From positions 1 to 64,000 of the forward strand of contig JASAOO010003510.1 of the NCBI GenBank assembly GCA_030849075.1: a DNA stretch of 64,000 nucleotides, given 5' to 3'. The translations under genes and the position numbers were made by a program. The stretch comes from Zelonia costaricensis. Lineage: Eukaryota > Euglenozoa > Kinetoplastea > Trypanosomatida > Trypanosomatidae. The notes below the pieces were generated by a model. It was not told the DNA's origin, did no database searches, and was given only the letters and a program-made list of their open reading frames with translations. Of this stretch, positions 21,536 to 31,548 are shown in pieces (the stretch's first letter is position 1; each line of letters opens with the position of its first letter).

Positions 21536-22963
21536 ATGTTTGGCGGTGGTGAGGAGTACTTCCAGGACCCGCCGGAGATCGACCGGGACACGCTGGGTCG
21601 CTATGCCACCTTCTGCGCCCGCCTCCGCGCCATCGAGAAGCCTGGCAAGAAGACCATCACAGAGGCTGCGACGCTCGCGCGCGAGGTGGGCGACACCCTC
21701 CTTGACTACGAGCTTGTTGTTGGGGCCCTCTTCCGACACATCAAGACGTGGACCGGGCAGAAGCAGCTCGCCTGCTGGTACGTGCTGGACAAGCTGTGCA
21801 AGGAGGATCGTGACAAGTACGGCTACACCGCCGGCAAGTACATCCTAGAGGTCGGCCGCGACTACATCCCGTACGAGGACCCCGAGCTGGCCGGCAAGTA
21901 CGAAAGCCTCGTCGAGCACTGGGAGAACGTTTTTCCGCGCCACGTCGTCGATGCCCTCTGGATCGCCAAGAAGGAGCGGTTGTGGGCGGTGGAGCACCCA
22001 ACGGAGGTGGCGGAGCAGCAGCGGGCCGAGGAGGCGGAGTGGGCGCGCGAGGAGGTGGCGATGCAGGACGAGGACGGCCTCAACGACTTTGGCCAGCCCT
22101 GCATCGACTTCCTGCAGGGACACTGCAGCTGGGGCGACAGCTGCCGGCTTTACCACCCACCCGGCGAGGAGGGCTCGCTGCCGGCGGAGTGCCGCATGGG
22201 CGACTGGAAGTGCTCGGCGTGCGGTGTCATCAACCGCCACTTCCGCCGCCGCTGCTCCAACTGCGTGCGCGAGAAACCGCAGTACAAGAAGGGCCGCGTG
22301 CCGTCGACAGAGGACAAGCTGCTGTGCACCCCCGACCCGGCAGCCACGCAGGCGTTCCACCAGCAGTTCGGCTACAACCCTTACATCCCAGGCGAGGCCA
22401 TCGCGCACTTCAAGCTGCGACTGGAGGGGGTGTCGGCCGACGCATACCGCCAGGAACGCGCCGCCGCGTACCGAGTGCGCATTCTCGGCCGCGCCCCGTC
22501 TAACCCGTTGGAAGTGCGCTGCAAGGCGACAAAGCACTTCCCCGACGTTGACATGGATCCGGACGATGAGTACGAGGTCGGCAGCGACGGCCTGATCGCG
22601 AAGCGGCCGCGCACCGAGAGCCTTGTGCCGGCAAACACGTCCGCCAACAGCGCCATCGCGCTCTTCGCGCAGCTCGTGATGGAGCGTGGCATCCTGGACC
22701 CAACGGTGCCGCAGCTCTTTGGCGAGCTCTCGCGATATATCCGCCAGGCCGCCGCGGACCCGACGATGGAGCTGAACGAGACCCAGGCGGAGGTGCTGCT
22801 GTCCGCGTGCAAGCTCGGCTTCACGGCCTGGAACGCAAACAAAGGGGCCGTTCCGTTTGTAGCGACCTTCTTTAAGGCGGTGCGCCACAACGAGGGGAAG
22901 CTGGGTCTCTCGGCGGAGCAGGCGGAGCAGCTAGAGTCGATGGCAAACATGTTCCTCGCTTGA
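21536..22963 (+). CDS. CID-domain protein with CCCH and RanBP2-type zinc fingers
   Basis: The gene encodes 475 residues. Residues ~10-150 match a CTD-interacting (CID/RPR) domain: PGKKTITEAATLA, ELVVGALFRHIKTW, WYVLDKLCKED and HWENVFPRHVVDALW follow the helix pattern of Pcf11/Nrd1/Rtt103-type proteins. A CCCH finger C-x7-C-x5-C-x3-H starts at Cys189 (CIDFLQGHC). A RanBP2-type finger W-x-C-x2-C-x3-N-x6-C-x2-C lies at 224-243 (WKCSACGVINRHF). The C-terminal third is helical without a named domain. CID domains bind RNA polymerase II CTD; the fingers should bind RNA. A role in 3'-end processing or termination is likely but inferred. The kinetoplastid CTD lacks heptad repeats, so the ligand may be unusual. 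ATG 21536 starts MFGGGEEYF directly before the domain. Confidence 0.88.
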   Translation: MFGGGEEYFQDPPEIDRDTLGRYATFCARLRAIEKPGKKTITEAATLAREVGDTLLDYELVVGALFRHIKTWTGQKQLACWYVLDKLCKEDRDKYGYTAGKYILEVGRDYIPYEDPELAGKYESLVEHWENVFPRHVVDALWIAKKERLWAVEHPTEVAEQQRAEEAEWAREEVAMQDEDGLNDFGQPCIDFLQGHCSWGDSCRLYHPPGEEGSLPAECRMGDWKCSACGVINRHFRRRCSNCVREKPQYKKGRVPSTEDKLLCTPDPAATQAFHQQFGYNPYIPGEAIAHFKLRLEGVSADAYRQERAAAYRVRILGRAPSNPLEVRCKATKHFPDVDMDPDDEYEVGSDGLIAKRPRTESLVPANTSANSAIALFAQLVMERGILDPTVPQLFGELSRYIRQAAADPTMELNETQAEVLLSACKLGFTAWNANKGAVPFVATFFKAVRHNEGKLGLSAEQAEQLESMANMFLA

Positions 22964-23653
22964 AGCGCCGGAGTGTCGGACACGGAGGTGGAAGGCGGCA
23001 ATTCCCGGCCGCCACGGCCGCTTCGCGACGGCACAGCGGTGCGCCTATGCTAACTGCACACAAGCAAAGACACACACAAAGAGAGTGAGCCGTACCCTAC
23101 GTCGGTCACGGGCGGAAAAGCGGAGCCGCCATGCCGAATTTCGCACCCTCTCTCGCTTGTAGTGGACACGAGCGAGCGCACACGAGTACGTCCGTGCAGA
23201 TGCGCGGCGCTGAAGGGACCCCGCTCCTACCACCGCGACGCACTGCCCAGAGAGTGCACGCTCTTGGGCAACCTACCTTTCCCGTTTCCCTGTCTCCCTG
23301 TTTCACCCGTGCTGTGCGACCGTGCAGCTCACTCGTTCCCCAACGCGCGCCTCCTCATCGCGTCACCCCATCTGCTTCAAGCCCATCAAAACTAGCGACC
23401 TCGCCTTGTCAAACCTGACCATACACACACACACACACATACGCGAGCACATAGAAACGACAAGACTGCTCAGCAGCAGCATCGTTCCCCACGCAGGCAC
23501 GCGTGATTCAAAAGAAGAAAAGAAGCGAGTGCGCTTTGTCTGGCGTGCGCTTGCACCTGACACACAGTCGCGCTCCACTCCGACGTCCTTTTTTTCCTCT
23601 TGTTACTTCAGCGATACCCGGGACATCCCCCCCCCCCCTCTCTCCCAGCTACC
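22964..23653. other. intergenic spacer before the first amidinotransferase-fold gene
   Basis: No supported gene. The spacer contains a (CA)n run at about 23420-23438, a T/C tract at 23588-23609 and a C-run at 23628-23638, just 16 bases before the next ATG. Confidence 0.6.
23588..23611 (+). promoter_or_regulatory. probable spliced-leader acceptor for the first amidinotransferase-fold gene
   Basis: The tract ctttttttcctcttgttact ends in cAG at 23610-23611, 42 bases upstream of the ATG at 23654. This is one of the cleanest polypyrimidine-AG pairs in the window. Confidence 0.6.
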
Positions 23654-24730
23654 ATGAGCTCCGCAGTTTTGGTCAACCCCATCGCCTTCGGGGCGGCGCC
23701 GGGCACGAAGGACAACGCCCTGATCGCGTCGATGCATGTCAGCAACGCCAAGGCAGACACGGACCGCGCGCAGGTGTGCACCCTCGTGACGGAAATGTCG
23801 GCGTTCCTTAGGAGCGTGTGCGGGGTGCGCGCCGTCGTCATTCACCAGTCACGCGAGCCCAAGCCGTACCGCGCCCCTCTGGAGGAGCGCGGCGAGAGCG
23901 TGTGCGTTGCCGATGCCCTGACCCTGCACGACGTGGTCAACGAGCAGGGCTCGATTGAGCGCCGCCTGGTCGTCTTCTACCCGATGAGTCCGCTGCGCCA
24001 GGGCGAGCTGGCGCGCCAGCAGCTCGTGAATCAGATCACGAAGGCCGCGGAGGCGAGCGCCGCCGTGGAGCTCATCGACCTCCGCCCGTTCGAGGAGGAG
24101 GGCAAGTACCTCGAGGGCGCCGGTTCGCTCGTCTTCTCCCCCGGTGGTGAGTTCGTGTACATGGCCCTTACGCAGCGCAGCCACCCGGCCGTGTTGGACG
24201 CGCTGTGCCGGCCAGAGAACCTGAACATTCCGCCAAAAAACCGATTCCTCCTGCGCTGCCGCAGCGAGGTGCCACACACGAACGTACTGGGGTGGTGCGG
24301 CACGGGCATCTGCGCCTGGGCAATGAGCAGCATCGCCTTCGACGACGAGGAGGCGCAGGAGGCCTTCTATTACCACCTCGACTCCGCCTACAGGTGCGTG
24401 CTGCAGCTGAGCGAGGCGGAGATGACGAGCTTCGCCGGCAGTGCGCTGGAGGTGCCGGTGCAGCCGACGGACGGCTGCGTCGAGAGTACGCGCTGCGTCT
24501 TGATGATGTCCGACACGGCCCTGGCCGGCCTCAGCCCCAAGAACCGCGCGACGCTGATGGACTGGTACGGCACGGAGAACGTGCACACGTTTTACGGGCA
24601 GGTGCTGGAGCGGCGGTGTGGCACGTCGCTGCCCTCGTGCATCGCGGCGTCCTACACCATCGGGTCGCGGCCGCCACTGCCAACGCAGCCGTCCACCGTT
24701 GAGGTGCTGCAGCTCGGTGCGGCAAAGTGA
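23654..24730 (+). CDS. amidinotransferase-fold (CtlX/arginine deiminase-like) protein, diverged copy
   Basis: The gene encodes 358 residues and is a tandem paralogue of the next gene. Both open with MSS and a VL/LL-x-x-P-x-x-FG segment, then share RRLV-x-x-YPMS, LEG-x-G-x-LVFSP, HTNV-x-GWCG-x-GI and a Cys near the end. The fold is that of the guanidino-group-modifying superfamily (arginine deiminase, dimethylargininase, CtlX). The catalytic-type residues Glu154 (LEGAG), His208 (PHTNV) and Cys329 (LPSCIAAS) are present. The segment matching FPNN in the neighbour reads CVAD here (ESVCVADALTLHD), and RCMMGAS has become SCIAAS. Substrate specificity has probably changed or activity fallen. Substrate is unknown. 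The ATG at 23654 follows a clean splice tract, and the longer frame from 23600 has no better start. Confidence 0.87.
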   Translation: MSSAVLVNPIAFGAAPGTKDNALIASMHVSNAKADTDRAQVCTLVTEMSAFLRSVCGVRAVVIHQSREPKPYRAPLEERGESVCVADALTLHDVVNEQGSIERRLVVFYPMSPLRQGELARQQLVNQITKAAEASAAVELIDLRPFEEEGKYLEGAGSLVFSPGGEFVYMALTQRSHPAVLDALCRPENLNIPPKNRFLLRCRSEVPHTNVLGWCGTGICAWAMSSIAFDDEEAQEAFYYHLDSAYRCVLQLSEAEMTSFAGSALEVPVQPTDGCVESTRCVLMMSDTALAGLSPKNRATLMDWYGTENVHTFYGQVLERRCGTSLPSCIAASYTIGSRPPLPTQPSTVEVLQLGAAK

Positions 24731-25466
24731 GCGAGGCGGTATCTGCGTCGGCGCCGACTGTGCGTGAGGCCGGCACGCGGGCCTACTCCTCAGCCCTTTG
24801 CTCCCTCTCTCCTCTCCACAGCGGTTCCACTGGCTCTCTTTTTTTTTGTCACGTGTTTGCGGTCGCGGTGTGTGCGGAACGGCACCGCTCATCGCGCCAC
24901 TTGCGCACTCGGAGAAGCATACAGTGAGAGAAGTCGAAAAGCCCATCGTGCGTTCTCGAGCACTCCCTGCTGTGCGTCTCTGACACTCGCTTTCACGACT
25001 TTTGGATGAGGGCTACACGGGAAAGGGTCCTGCCTTGTCCTCGGCGCCTCGATCGTGTCACGGCGCACGCTGCCCTCGTACAACGTGCTATCTGTTGCCC
25101 GCGTCGTACACACACACACACACACACACGCACGCCTACCCAGCAATGTCTATGCCTCGCCTCTTCCACTGTACATGTTGACTGATCCCATGTTTCCTGC
25201 GCCGTCCCTTCACCCCAACCCCCCACCCCCTTATCCATCACGCCACCCACACGCACACACCGCGTCTCACTTTGCAGCATTCCACACTCTCACCTCCTCT
25301 CGCCACATCGAACTCTCTTGTCTTTTTTCGTCTTCCCCTGCGAGCCTGCTAGAGACGCGAACCGCGCACCTGCACACGCCTTCTCTAAGCCGCCTCTCTT
25401 CTCCGCCTTTCCCCCTCCCCCTCCCCTTCCACCCACCTACCCACCACCGCATCCCCTTGCATCGCC
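24731..25466. other. spacer between the tandem amidinotransferase-fold genes
   Basis: No supported gene. It contains a (CA)n microsatellite at 25108-25129 and a strongly C/T-rich final 100 bases before the next ATG. Confidence 0.6.
25108..25129. repeat. (CA)n microsatellite
   Basis: About eleven CA units lie in the spacer between the two tandem paralogues. Confidence 0.9.
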
Positions 25467-26552
25467 ATGAGCTCCGTCCTCCTCATTCAGCCGGTCGTCT
25501 TCGGATCGGACCCGAAGATCACCGACAACTCATTCATGATTTCCGAGACCATCACCCCGGAGAAGCAGACGCACGATGAGAACTCGGCCTTCCAGACCCT
25601 CCGCGACCTGCGCGAGCGCATCACCGCGCACGGCATGCAGGCTCGCATCATCCGCAACAAGGACGAGCCCGCGGCGCAGACGCAATACGTCAACCGCGGC
25701 GACGCCATCTTCCCGAACAACTACATCTCGTTCCACAACTTCACCGACAGTGATGGCCGCATCGTGCGTCGCCTCGTCATTTTGTACCCGATGAGCCTGT
25801 ACCGCCAGAAGGAGCTGGCGGACGAGCAGATCGCGCAGCGGCTGGAGGCGGCCGCGGCACAGGGCAAGATTGAGCTCCTCGACCTCCGCAGCTACGAGGA
25901 GGAGGGCCGCTGCCTCGAGGGCACCGGCGCGCTCGTCTTCTCGCCGGACGGCCGCTACGTGTACATGTCCCGCTCCGGCCGCACCGACGACGAGATCCTC
26001 GACCTCATCTGCAGCGAGCAGTACCTCAACATCCCCCGCGAAAACCGGTTCCTCTTCTCGTCGGCCGTGCCGCGCGCCGAAGGCGGCGAGGACCTCGTGT
26101 ACCACACCAACGTGATTGGCTGGTGCGGCAAGGGCATCGCCGCCTGGGCGCTCGATCTGCTCAAGTTCGACTCCGACGCAGACAAGGCGGCCTTCCGCGC
26201 CCACCTGGAGCGCCAGTACGACCGCCTCGTTGACCTCAGCGCCGAGGACATCCGCGCCTTCGGCGGCAACGCGTTTGAGCTGGCCTGCCGCAACCCGGAC
26301 GGCAGCGAGCACCACTTTGTGTGCATGTCCGCCACCGCCTACAACGGCATGAGCGCGAAGAGCCGCGCGGCGCTCGACAGCTGGTACGGCGAGGGCAACG
26401 TGTGCAGCTTCACGGCCGAGCCGGTGGAGCGCCGCACGGGTGGGTCCATCCGGTGCATGATGGGGGCGTCCATCCTGCACGGCGCGGTGCTGCCGCGCCT
26501 CGGCGAGCTCTCCACGCTGGACGCCGCCGGCATTGTGGAGAAGGCCGACTAG
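25467..26552 (+). CDS. amidinotransferase-fold (CtlX/arginine deiminase-like) hydrolase
   Basis: The gene encodes 361 residues. It carries the complete motif set of the CtlX-like branch of the guanidino-group-modifying superfamily: GDAIFPNNYISFH (Phe82-Pro-Asn-Asn85), LEGTGALVFS with Glu151, VYHTNVIGWCGKG with His213, and GGSIRCMMGAS with the probable nucleophile Cys330. Such enzymes act on arginine, citrulline or methylated arginines through a covalent thio-uronium intermediate. The exact substrate cannot be read from sequence. No signal peptide or membrane segment is visible, so it is probably cytosolic. The gene lies 736 bases after its diverged paralogue on the same strand, and the pair arose by tandem duplication. 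The ATG at 25467 gives an N-terminus collinear with the paralogue. Confidence 0.92.
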   Translation: MSSVLLIQPVVFGSDPKITDNSFMISETITPEKQTHDENSAFQTLRDLRERITAHGMQARIIRNKDEPAAQTQYVNRGDAIFPNNYISFHNFTDSDGRIVRRLVILYPMSLYRQKELADEQIAQRLEAAAAQGKIELLDLRSYEEEGRCLEGTGALVFSPDGRYVYMSRSGRTDDEILDLICSEQYLNIPRENRFLFSSAVPRAEGGEDLVYHTNVIGWCGKGIAAWALDLLKFDSDADKAAFRAHLERQYDRLVDLSAEDIRAFGGNAFELACRNPDGSEHHFVCMSATAYNGMSAKSRAALDSWYGEGNVCSFTAEPVERRTGGSIRCMMGASILHGAVLPRLGELSTLDAAGIVEKAD

Positions 26553-28488
26553 ACACTTCACGGTGACTGTCCGCATGCAATGTCGCCTCGGCATGCGTCG
26601 GCAGACAGCCAGGCTGGCTCCCGCAAGCACCGTCGTTGCGGCGCAGCAGTACCCGTGCCCCTCCCCCCCCCCCTCCTCACTGTTGCGCCACCTCTCCTCT
26701 TGCTGCAAGCGTGTCTTTTCCTGCGCTTTTGTGGTGCTGCTGCGCTACCATCTTTGGTCCCATTTTTTTTTTCCCGCCGGCCTCTTTCGCTTTTTTTTTA
26801 TTTCTTGGGTGTGTGCTCCCTGCTTTTCGCTAAAGAGGGCCTGTTTGTCTCCGAGGCAGAACGCCGTGCGGTGCCGCCCGGCTTCAAGGCGCGCGTCCAA
26901 ACTCGTGGCGAGAAGGAGAAAGAGGCCGGCGTTGCTCGAGCCGACGCCCGCGGCTTTGTGTGTTAGCTTCGTGATCTTCTTGCCCTCCCCATCCCATCCC
27001 GTTTCCCGTTTGCGCGGCGTTCCCCTCCAAGGAGGCGCAGAGCCAGATTGAACTCGCTGGACCCACGTCCATTGCCGTCGGCACCTCTTCCTCTTTTCTT
27101 CTTCTTCTCTTCGTGTGTGTAACTCAAGGCCACAGACGCTCTAAGTCGACGGTAGCAGTGTCAAGGCTCTCTCTCCCCCTCCTTTGTCCTTCTTCATCTC
27201 ATCTCTTGGCTGAGAACGGCGGCGGTGATTGATGGTCGGGTGCATGCGCTCGGTGGCCGACGCGCATACACAAACACAGACACACACGCGCGCGTGTGAC
27301 TGCCTGGACGACGTGGTGAAGCTGATATGACTCTTCTCTCGCCGATGTCTGTCTGCGTGTTTGTAAGTGTGTCAGTGTGTTTCGGCGTTCCCGTTCTGAA
27401 CGGTCGGGTGGCGGCTGCGTCTTTGCTCTTCGCGACGTCTTCGCAAGAGACGTGAGGGTGCCTCTTGAAGGTGCCGACAGAGTGTCCCCAGAATAGCAGT
27501 AGTGCAAGGGACGCGAGAAAGAGAGAGCTGAAGAATGAGAAAGAGACAGCCGCGGCCAGCGCGTCGGTCACGTGACTGTCGCGTTCTTCTTTTCTCCCGG
27601 CTCTCCCATCCTCTAGTCCCCACCCCTCTGCGGCGTAGCTGCGTGGTGCAGCGTCAGCGTCCCGCCTCTTTTCGTCCATTATGTGTGTTTGCTTGCTTTT
27701 CTCTTGACTCACCTCAGCGTGATTTCCGGTTTTTTTTCCTTTTTCTTCTCTTTTTGTTGTTTCTTTCTCCTCTATTGCCCCGTTGTTGATGGCGCATTCG
27801 ATGGAGGCGAAGTGGAGGACGCCGACGTCTTCCAGCACCACCGCCGCCAACACCCACCACGCACACCCACACACGATTGCCAATCGCCACTTGACATAGA
27901 CCCTCACGCGAGCGCGAGCACACGAAAAAACACGTTTGGGCCAATGTCGCCACCCCACACAGCATGCGGCTGGCGCTTGGTACACCCTTTGTTGTACTGT
28001 AGTGCGTCTTTTCTGCATTTCTGGTTTTTTTTTTTTGCGCGCACGGGTTTGTGTGTTTGTGCCTCCTTTCAGCACTGTTCTCGTCAGCTGGCTTCTGTCC
28101 GCCCCCTGTCACGCACACACTTGAACTCGCAGCCTGCTAGCGCTCTTTGTTTGTTTATCTCTCGCGCCTCCTACTGCGCGCCTTTTCTCATGTTCTCAGT
28201 GTTTGGTCTTCTCTTTTTTCTTTTTTTTTCTTCACGTGTTTGGTGCTCTCGCGTGTGGCGGTGTGCGGTCTCTCAGTTTCAGTGGAATAGGGCGTGCGTG
28301 CGTGAGGTGTGTGGGTGTGTGTTCTTTGTCTCCCACAGGGGACTTCTTTGTAAGGCCAGCGGAAAGGTCAAGCGGCAGCGGAGTCAGAAGGCGAGGGTTG
28401 TGCATGTTGTGGCCGAGTCGAACTCAACGTACTCCGCCCTTGCACCGCCCCTCTTCCTCACTTGTTCTCCTCCCGCCTGCACGTCCGC

Positions 28489-28530
28489 CTGTCTCTGTCT
28501 GTCTGTCTGTGTGTGTGTGTGTGTGTGTGT
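28489..28530. repeat. (GTCT)n followed by (GT)n microsatellite
   Basis: GTCT/CTGT tetranucleotides pass directly into about ten GT units inside the 3.7-kb gene-free stretch. Confidence 0.85.
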
Positions 28531-30171
28531 ACGCTCTTTTGTGGGCTTTCAGTGCCTTTCACGTTGACTTTTTCAGTGAAGCCCTCCACCCTCCTGGCTC
28601 GCGTCTTCCTCTCCACAAGCGTGCTTGCTCGCCCTTATGGTCGTTCTCTGAATGTTGCTTCCTCTCGTCTTTTCTCTCTTTTTTTTTTTTAGCGGCTTCG
28701 TGTGTGATTTGTTTGTCCTTTGGTGGTGGCGGCGCGTGGACAGTGGCCATTCCCAGTGCCGTCTGCGTTCCTCTTCCTGCCGGCCGCACAAGAGCACACA
28801 CACACACACACGCACAAGCACGCGCGTGAGAGGAGCGGCGACATTCAGGAACTTGCTCGAAGGGAAGAGAATAAACGTGGGCTGGAGGAACTGTCGCCTC
28901 CATACTCCCACTGCGTGAGGACGAAACGCGAGCGAAAGGAGGGGGAGGTGCGCTGTGGTGCGAATTCGGCTCCTTTCATCTTTTTATTGGTTCTCTGCGT
29001 GTTGAACGGTATACGACTTGCTCCACACTCAACACCCCATGCGTCTTTCTTCGTGTCTCTCCAGGGAGGGGTGAGACGCGGTGGACGTCGGCGGATTATA
29101 AGAGAAAATGAGGGCAAGCGGCTCACCGCGGACTGGGTGCTGCTGGCAGCGAGGCAGAGCACACGCACACGCCATCCGCTGTAAGGCGAAAGCAGCTGTG
29201 CGTCGTGGCGGTTTGCCAAAGAATGACGGCACCGACGTCTGCGCAGTCGCTTCTTTTGCACTGTCTCGTGATGCCGTGCAGACTCACATGCCACAGGTGA
29301 AGCTGGACGTGTGTGCGTTTTCGTTCTTTGTAGGGAGAAGTGGCAGCGGAGCGCGGACGCCGGGTGTCTGTGAACCTCCACCGGCACCCGGTGTCACTCC
29401 TCGCGCGCGCGTGTTTGTCACGCCTTGCGGTGTTCTTTCATTCTTCCTTGTCGTTATCGGCCGTGCATGAAGTCACCTGTGGCACCTCGATATGTCCTCT
29501 GCCAGCGTTGCACCGGCTCGCCGCCCTCGCCCTCTCTTTCGAGTTCACCATCGGAGTCGGGAGGAGGGGTGGGAGGGCACGGTGAACAAGTGCGACACGT
29601 CGACACCGTGCGACGAGCAGAAGCGCACTGGAGAGGATGCCCAGGCCGGAAGAGCAGCGCAGCCGGCGTCGCTGTGCAGACACTACCTGCTCGGTGTCGT
29701 TGCTCTGCGTTTTGCGCCGCGTGCGTGAACCTCTTCTGGGTGTGGCTACTCCTCCGTACCTCGTGCGCTTTCCACGCCTCCTTTTCTTTCTCTTTTGTCT
29801 AGCATGTACCTTCTCTGTGGTGGGCGGACTCGGAGCGGCTCCTGCCGTCGTGTCGGCCAACGTGGGAGACGGGGGGTAGACTTCCATGAGTGGACAGACA
29901 CGCCTCCGGCGAGCCGCACAAGCAGCACAAGAACAGCAATGAGCCTTTTAGACATTGTGAAGTTTTGGTTGCCCTCAAGAGCGCCACGTAAGCGCGCAAG
30001 ACCCGCGTAAGGAAGAGAAAACGCGCGGCGCGCATCCAAAAGCAAAGGGTGCTGTGTTGTGGAAGCTGCTGCTGGGCCACGTCGCTCCGGCGCCGCTCCT
30101 CTCGCCTCTCTGTCGCGCGCACGGTGGTTGTCTCGTCGATACTTCTGCGCATAGCCCCCTCTCCCGCCCCA

Positions 30172-30199
30172 CCCACCCCCACCCCCACCCCCACCACCT
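30172..30199. repeat. (CCCCCA)n tract before the small LRR gene
   Basis: Tandem CCCCCA-type units (cccaccccca repeated) lie about 45-70 bases upstream of the ATG at 30244. The tract may serve as the pyrimidine-rich element for trans-splicing, with the AG at 30241-30242 or further upstream. Confidence 0.7.
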
Positions 30200-30243
30200 C
30201 TTACCCTACTTAGTCCCTTCCTTGCATCTTGTCTTCCCTCAGC

Positions 30244-30867
30244 ATGGAGGCAAGCCCCGAGGTTGCCGATGCGGTGTTGCTGCAACGCTACCAGGCGCTG
30301 CGTGACACCGCACGCGATTTCATCACAGCTGACCCGTCAACCATGCTCAACGTGTGCGACACGTACGTGCGCCTCTGTGAGACACACGCCTACCCGGCCA
30401 ACGCGCACTTCCTCGAGTACCTTGCGCGGTATGCTCGCGTGCAAGGCGCCATCGCGAACGGCACGGCGCAGGGAATGCTGTGCACGGTGCGTCGCCTGGA
30501 CTTCAGCGCCACGTACGTGGGCAAGGCGGCGGCGTGGCTTCCGATTTTCGTGACGCTGTCCGACTGTGTCCTGCTGCACCAGCTGTCGGTCTCAGGCCAG
30601 GAACTGAGCAGCGACCTTGCCGTGCTCCTCGCGCGCAGCCTGACACCGCTCGTGCAGCTTGCTCACCTCGATGTCTCCGGCAACCCAATCGGCTGCGCCG
30701 GCGTCCAGGCCCTCATACGCCTCGTCAAGACGTCTCCGACCTTGGTCGAGTGCGACATCCACGGCGCGGCCTCTATTGCGCTGCTTTCGCGGCAGCTGGA
30801 GGCCGCCCTCGCACGCAACCACAGCCCCGCAACCCTTCCCCCACCGAAAGAAGTCGTGCGCTGTTAG
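30244..30867 (+). CDS. small leucine-rich-repeat protein
   Basis: The gene encodes 207 residues. The N-terminal ~85 residues are helical (YQALRDTARDFI, FLEYLARYARVQGAI). Residues ~85-185 contain at least three ribonuclease-inhibitor-type LRRs (VRRLDFSATYVG, LHQLSVSGQEL, LAHLDVSGNPIGCAGVQAL, LVECDIHGAASI). The protein has no membrane segment. LRRs of this type mediate protein binding; in kinetoplastids many are axonemal or cytoskeletal, but nothing in the sequence fixes a role. The ATG at 30244 comes right after a C/T tract and CAG. The frame from 30229 begins with a non-ATG codon. It is followed, after 681 bases, by the TPR gene. Confidence 0.8.
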   Translation: MEASPEVADAVLLQRYQALRDTARDFITADPSTMLNVCDTYVRLCETHAYPANAHFLEYLARYARVQGAIANGTAQGMLCTVRRLDFSATYVGKAAAWLPIFVTLSDCVLLHQLSVSGQELSSDLAVLLARSLTPLVQLAHLDVSGNPIGCAGVQALIRLVKTSPTLVECDIHGAASIALLSRQLEAALARNHSPATLPPPKEVVRC

Positions 30868-31548
30868 CTTGGAAAGCGCAAGGACCCACCGCCGCGTGAG
30901 CGAGCTTCGTTGGATCAGCTACGCACGCGGCCAGCCCACACTCTCCGAACGTGTGGGTATGACTTCCTTCTTTGCGTCTTTCTCTGTTTCCCCTTCTGCT
31001 CACTCCCCTCTCCCCCAACCCCCCACACCTTCCCATTTTGTAGCCCACTATGTGGGCACCCGATGTGCCATCTCCCGCTGTTGGTTCTCCTCAGCTGACA
31101 TAAACCCCACTCGAAGCGTAAAGCCCAACAAGTGAAATATGAACTCGCGCACGGAAAGAGCTGTCTGATGGCTGCTCGTGGCTGTTCGGCCCGCTGTGTC
31201 CGCCCACGCAGGTGGCACTTTCCCACCCATCCCTCCCCTCTCACATCCATCCTCACCCAACCATGTAGCCTCTACCGCCATCTCGTGCCATGTCCCGGTC
31301 TCCTGACTCGTCCCCCTCTCCCTCCCCCTCCCCCTCCCCCTGCCCCTCCTGCACTCTGCATACAGTCCTGTCGTGGCGTACATCAACAGCGGTGCTTTGG
31401 CTTCCGGGGCGACCTCATCTGCCACGAAGGGAAGTCATCGCTTTCTTTTTCTTGTTTCCTTCCAGCCGCCACCACCGCCTCTTTCTCGCCCTCTCCCCTC
31501 CCCCTCCCGACCCCTTTCCTTCGCACCTACCCATCCCAGCACAGCCTC
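30868..31548. other. spacer between small LRR gene and TPR gene
   Basis: No gene is supported. A (CCCCCT)n tract lies at 31311-31350 and a T/C-rich stretch at 31440-31545. The TPR frame is open back to 31132, but this upstream part is pyrimidine-tract translation. Confidence 0.6.
31311..31350. repeat. (CCCCCT)n tract
   Basis: Roughly six hexanucleotide units of the type ccccct run upstream of the TPR gene and probably contribute to its pyrimidine-rich leader. Confidence 0.8.

Larger units (their letters stand above)
26553..30243. other. 3.7-kb gene-free stretch
   Basis: I find no credible coding sequence. The longest + frames (for example 27683-28567) are rich in Phe, Cys, Ser and Arg and translate T/C/G tracts, and neighbouring frames are open over the same bases. 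The gap holds a (GTCT)n/(GT)n microsatellite at 28489-28530, a CA run at 28796-28812, several T-runs (26765-26774, 28026-28036, 28680-28690) and a (CCCCCA)n run just before the next gene (30172-30197). It may be an exceptionally long 3' UTR of the upstream gene or a non-coding transcript. Confidence 0.55.

Noticed and set aside
23654..24730. Frameshift as the cause of the missing FPNN motif in the first amidinotransferase-fold copy
   Set aside because: The alignment with the paralogue stays collinear on both sides of the motif and neither length nor frame changes, so these are substitutions.
27683..28567. 294-codon + frame in the 3.7-kb gap
   Set aside because: It consists of Phe/Cys/Ser/Val strings from T-runs and GT repeats, overlaps other open frames on both strands, and has no conserved pattern.
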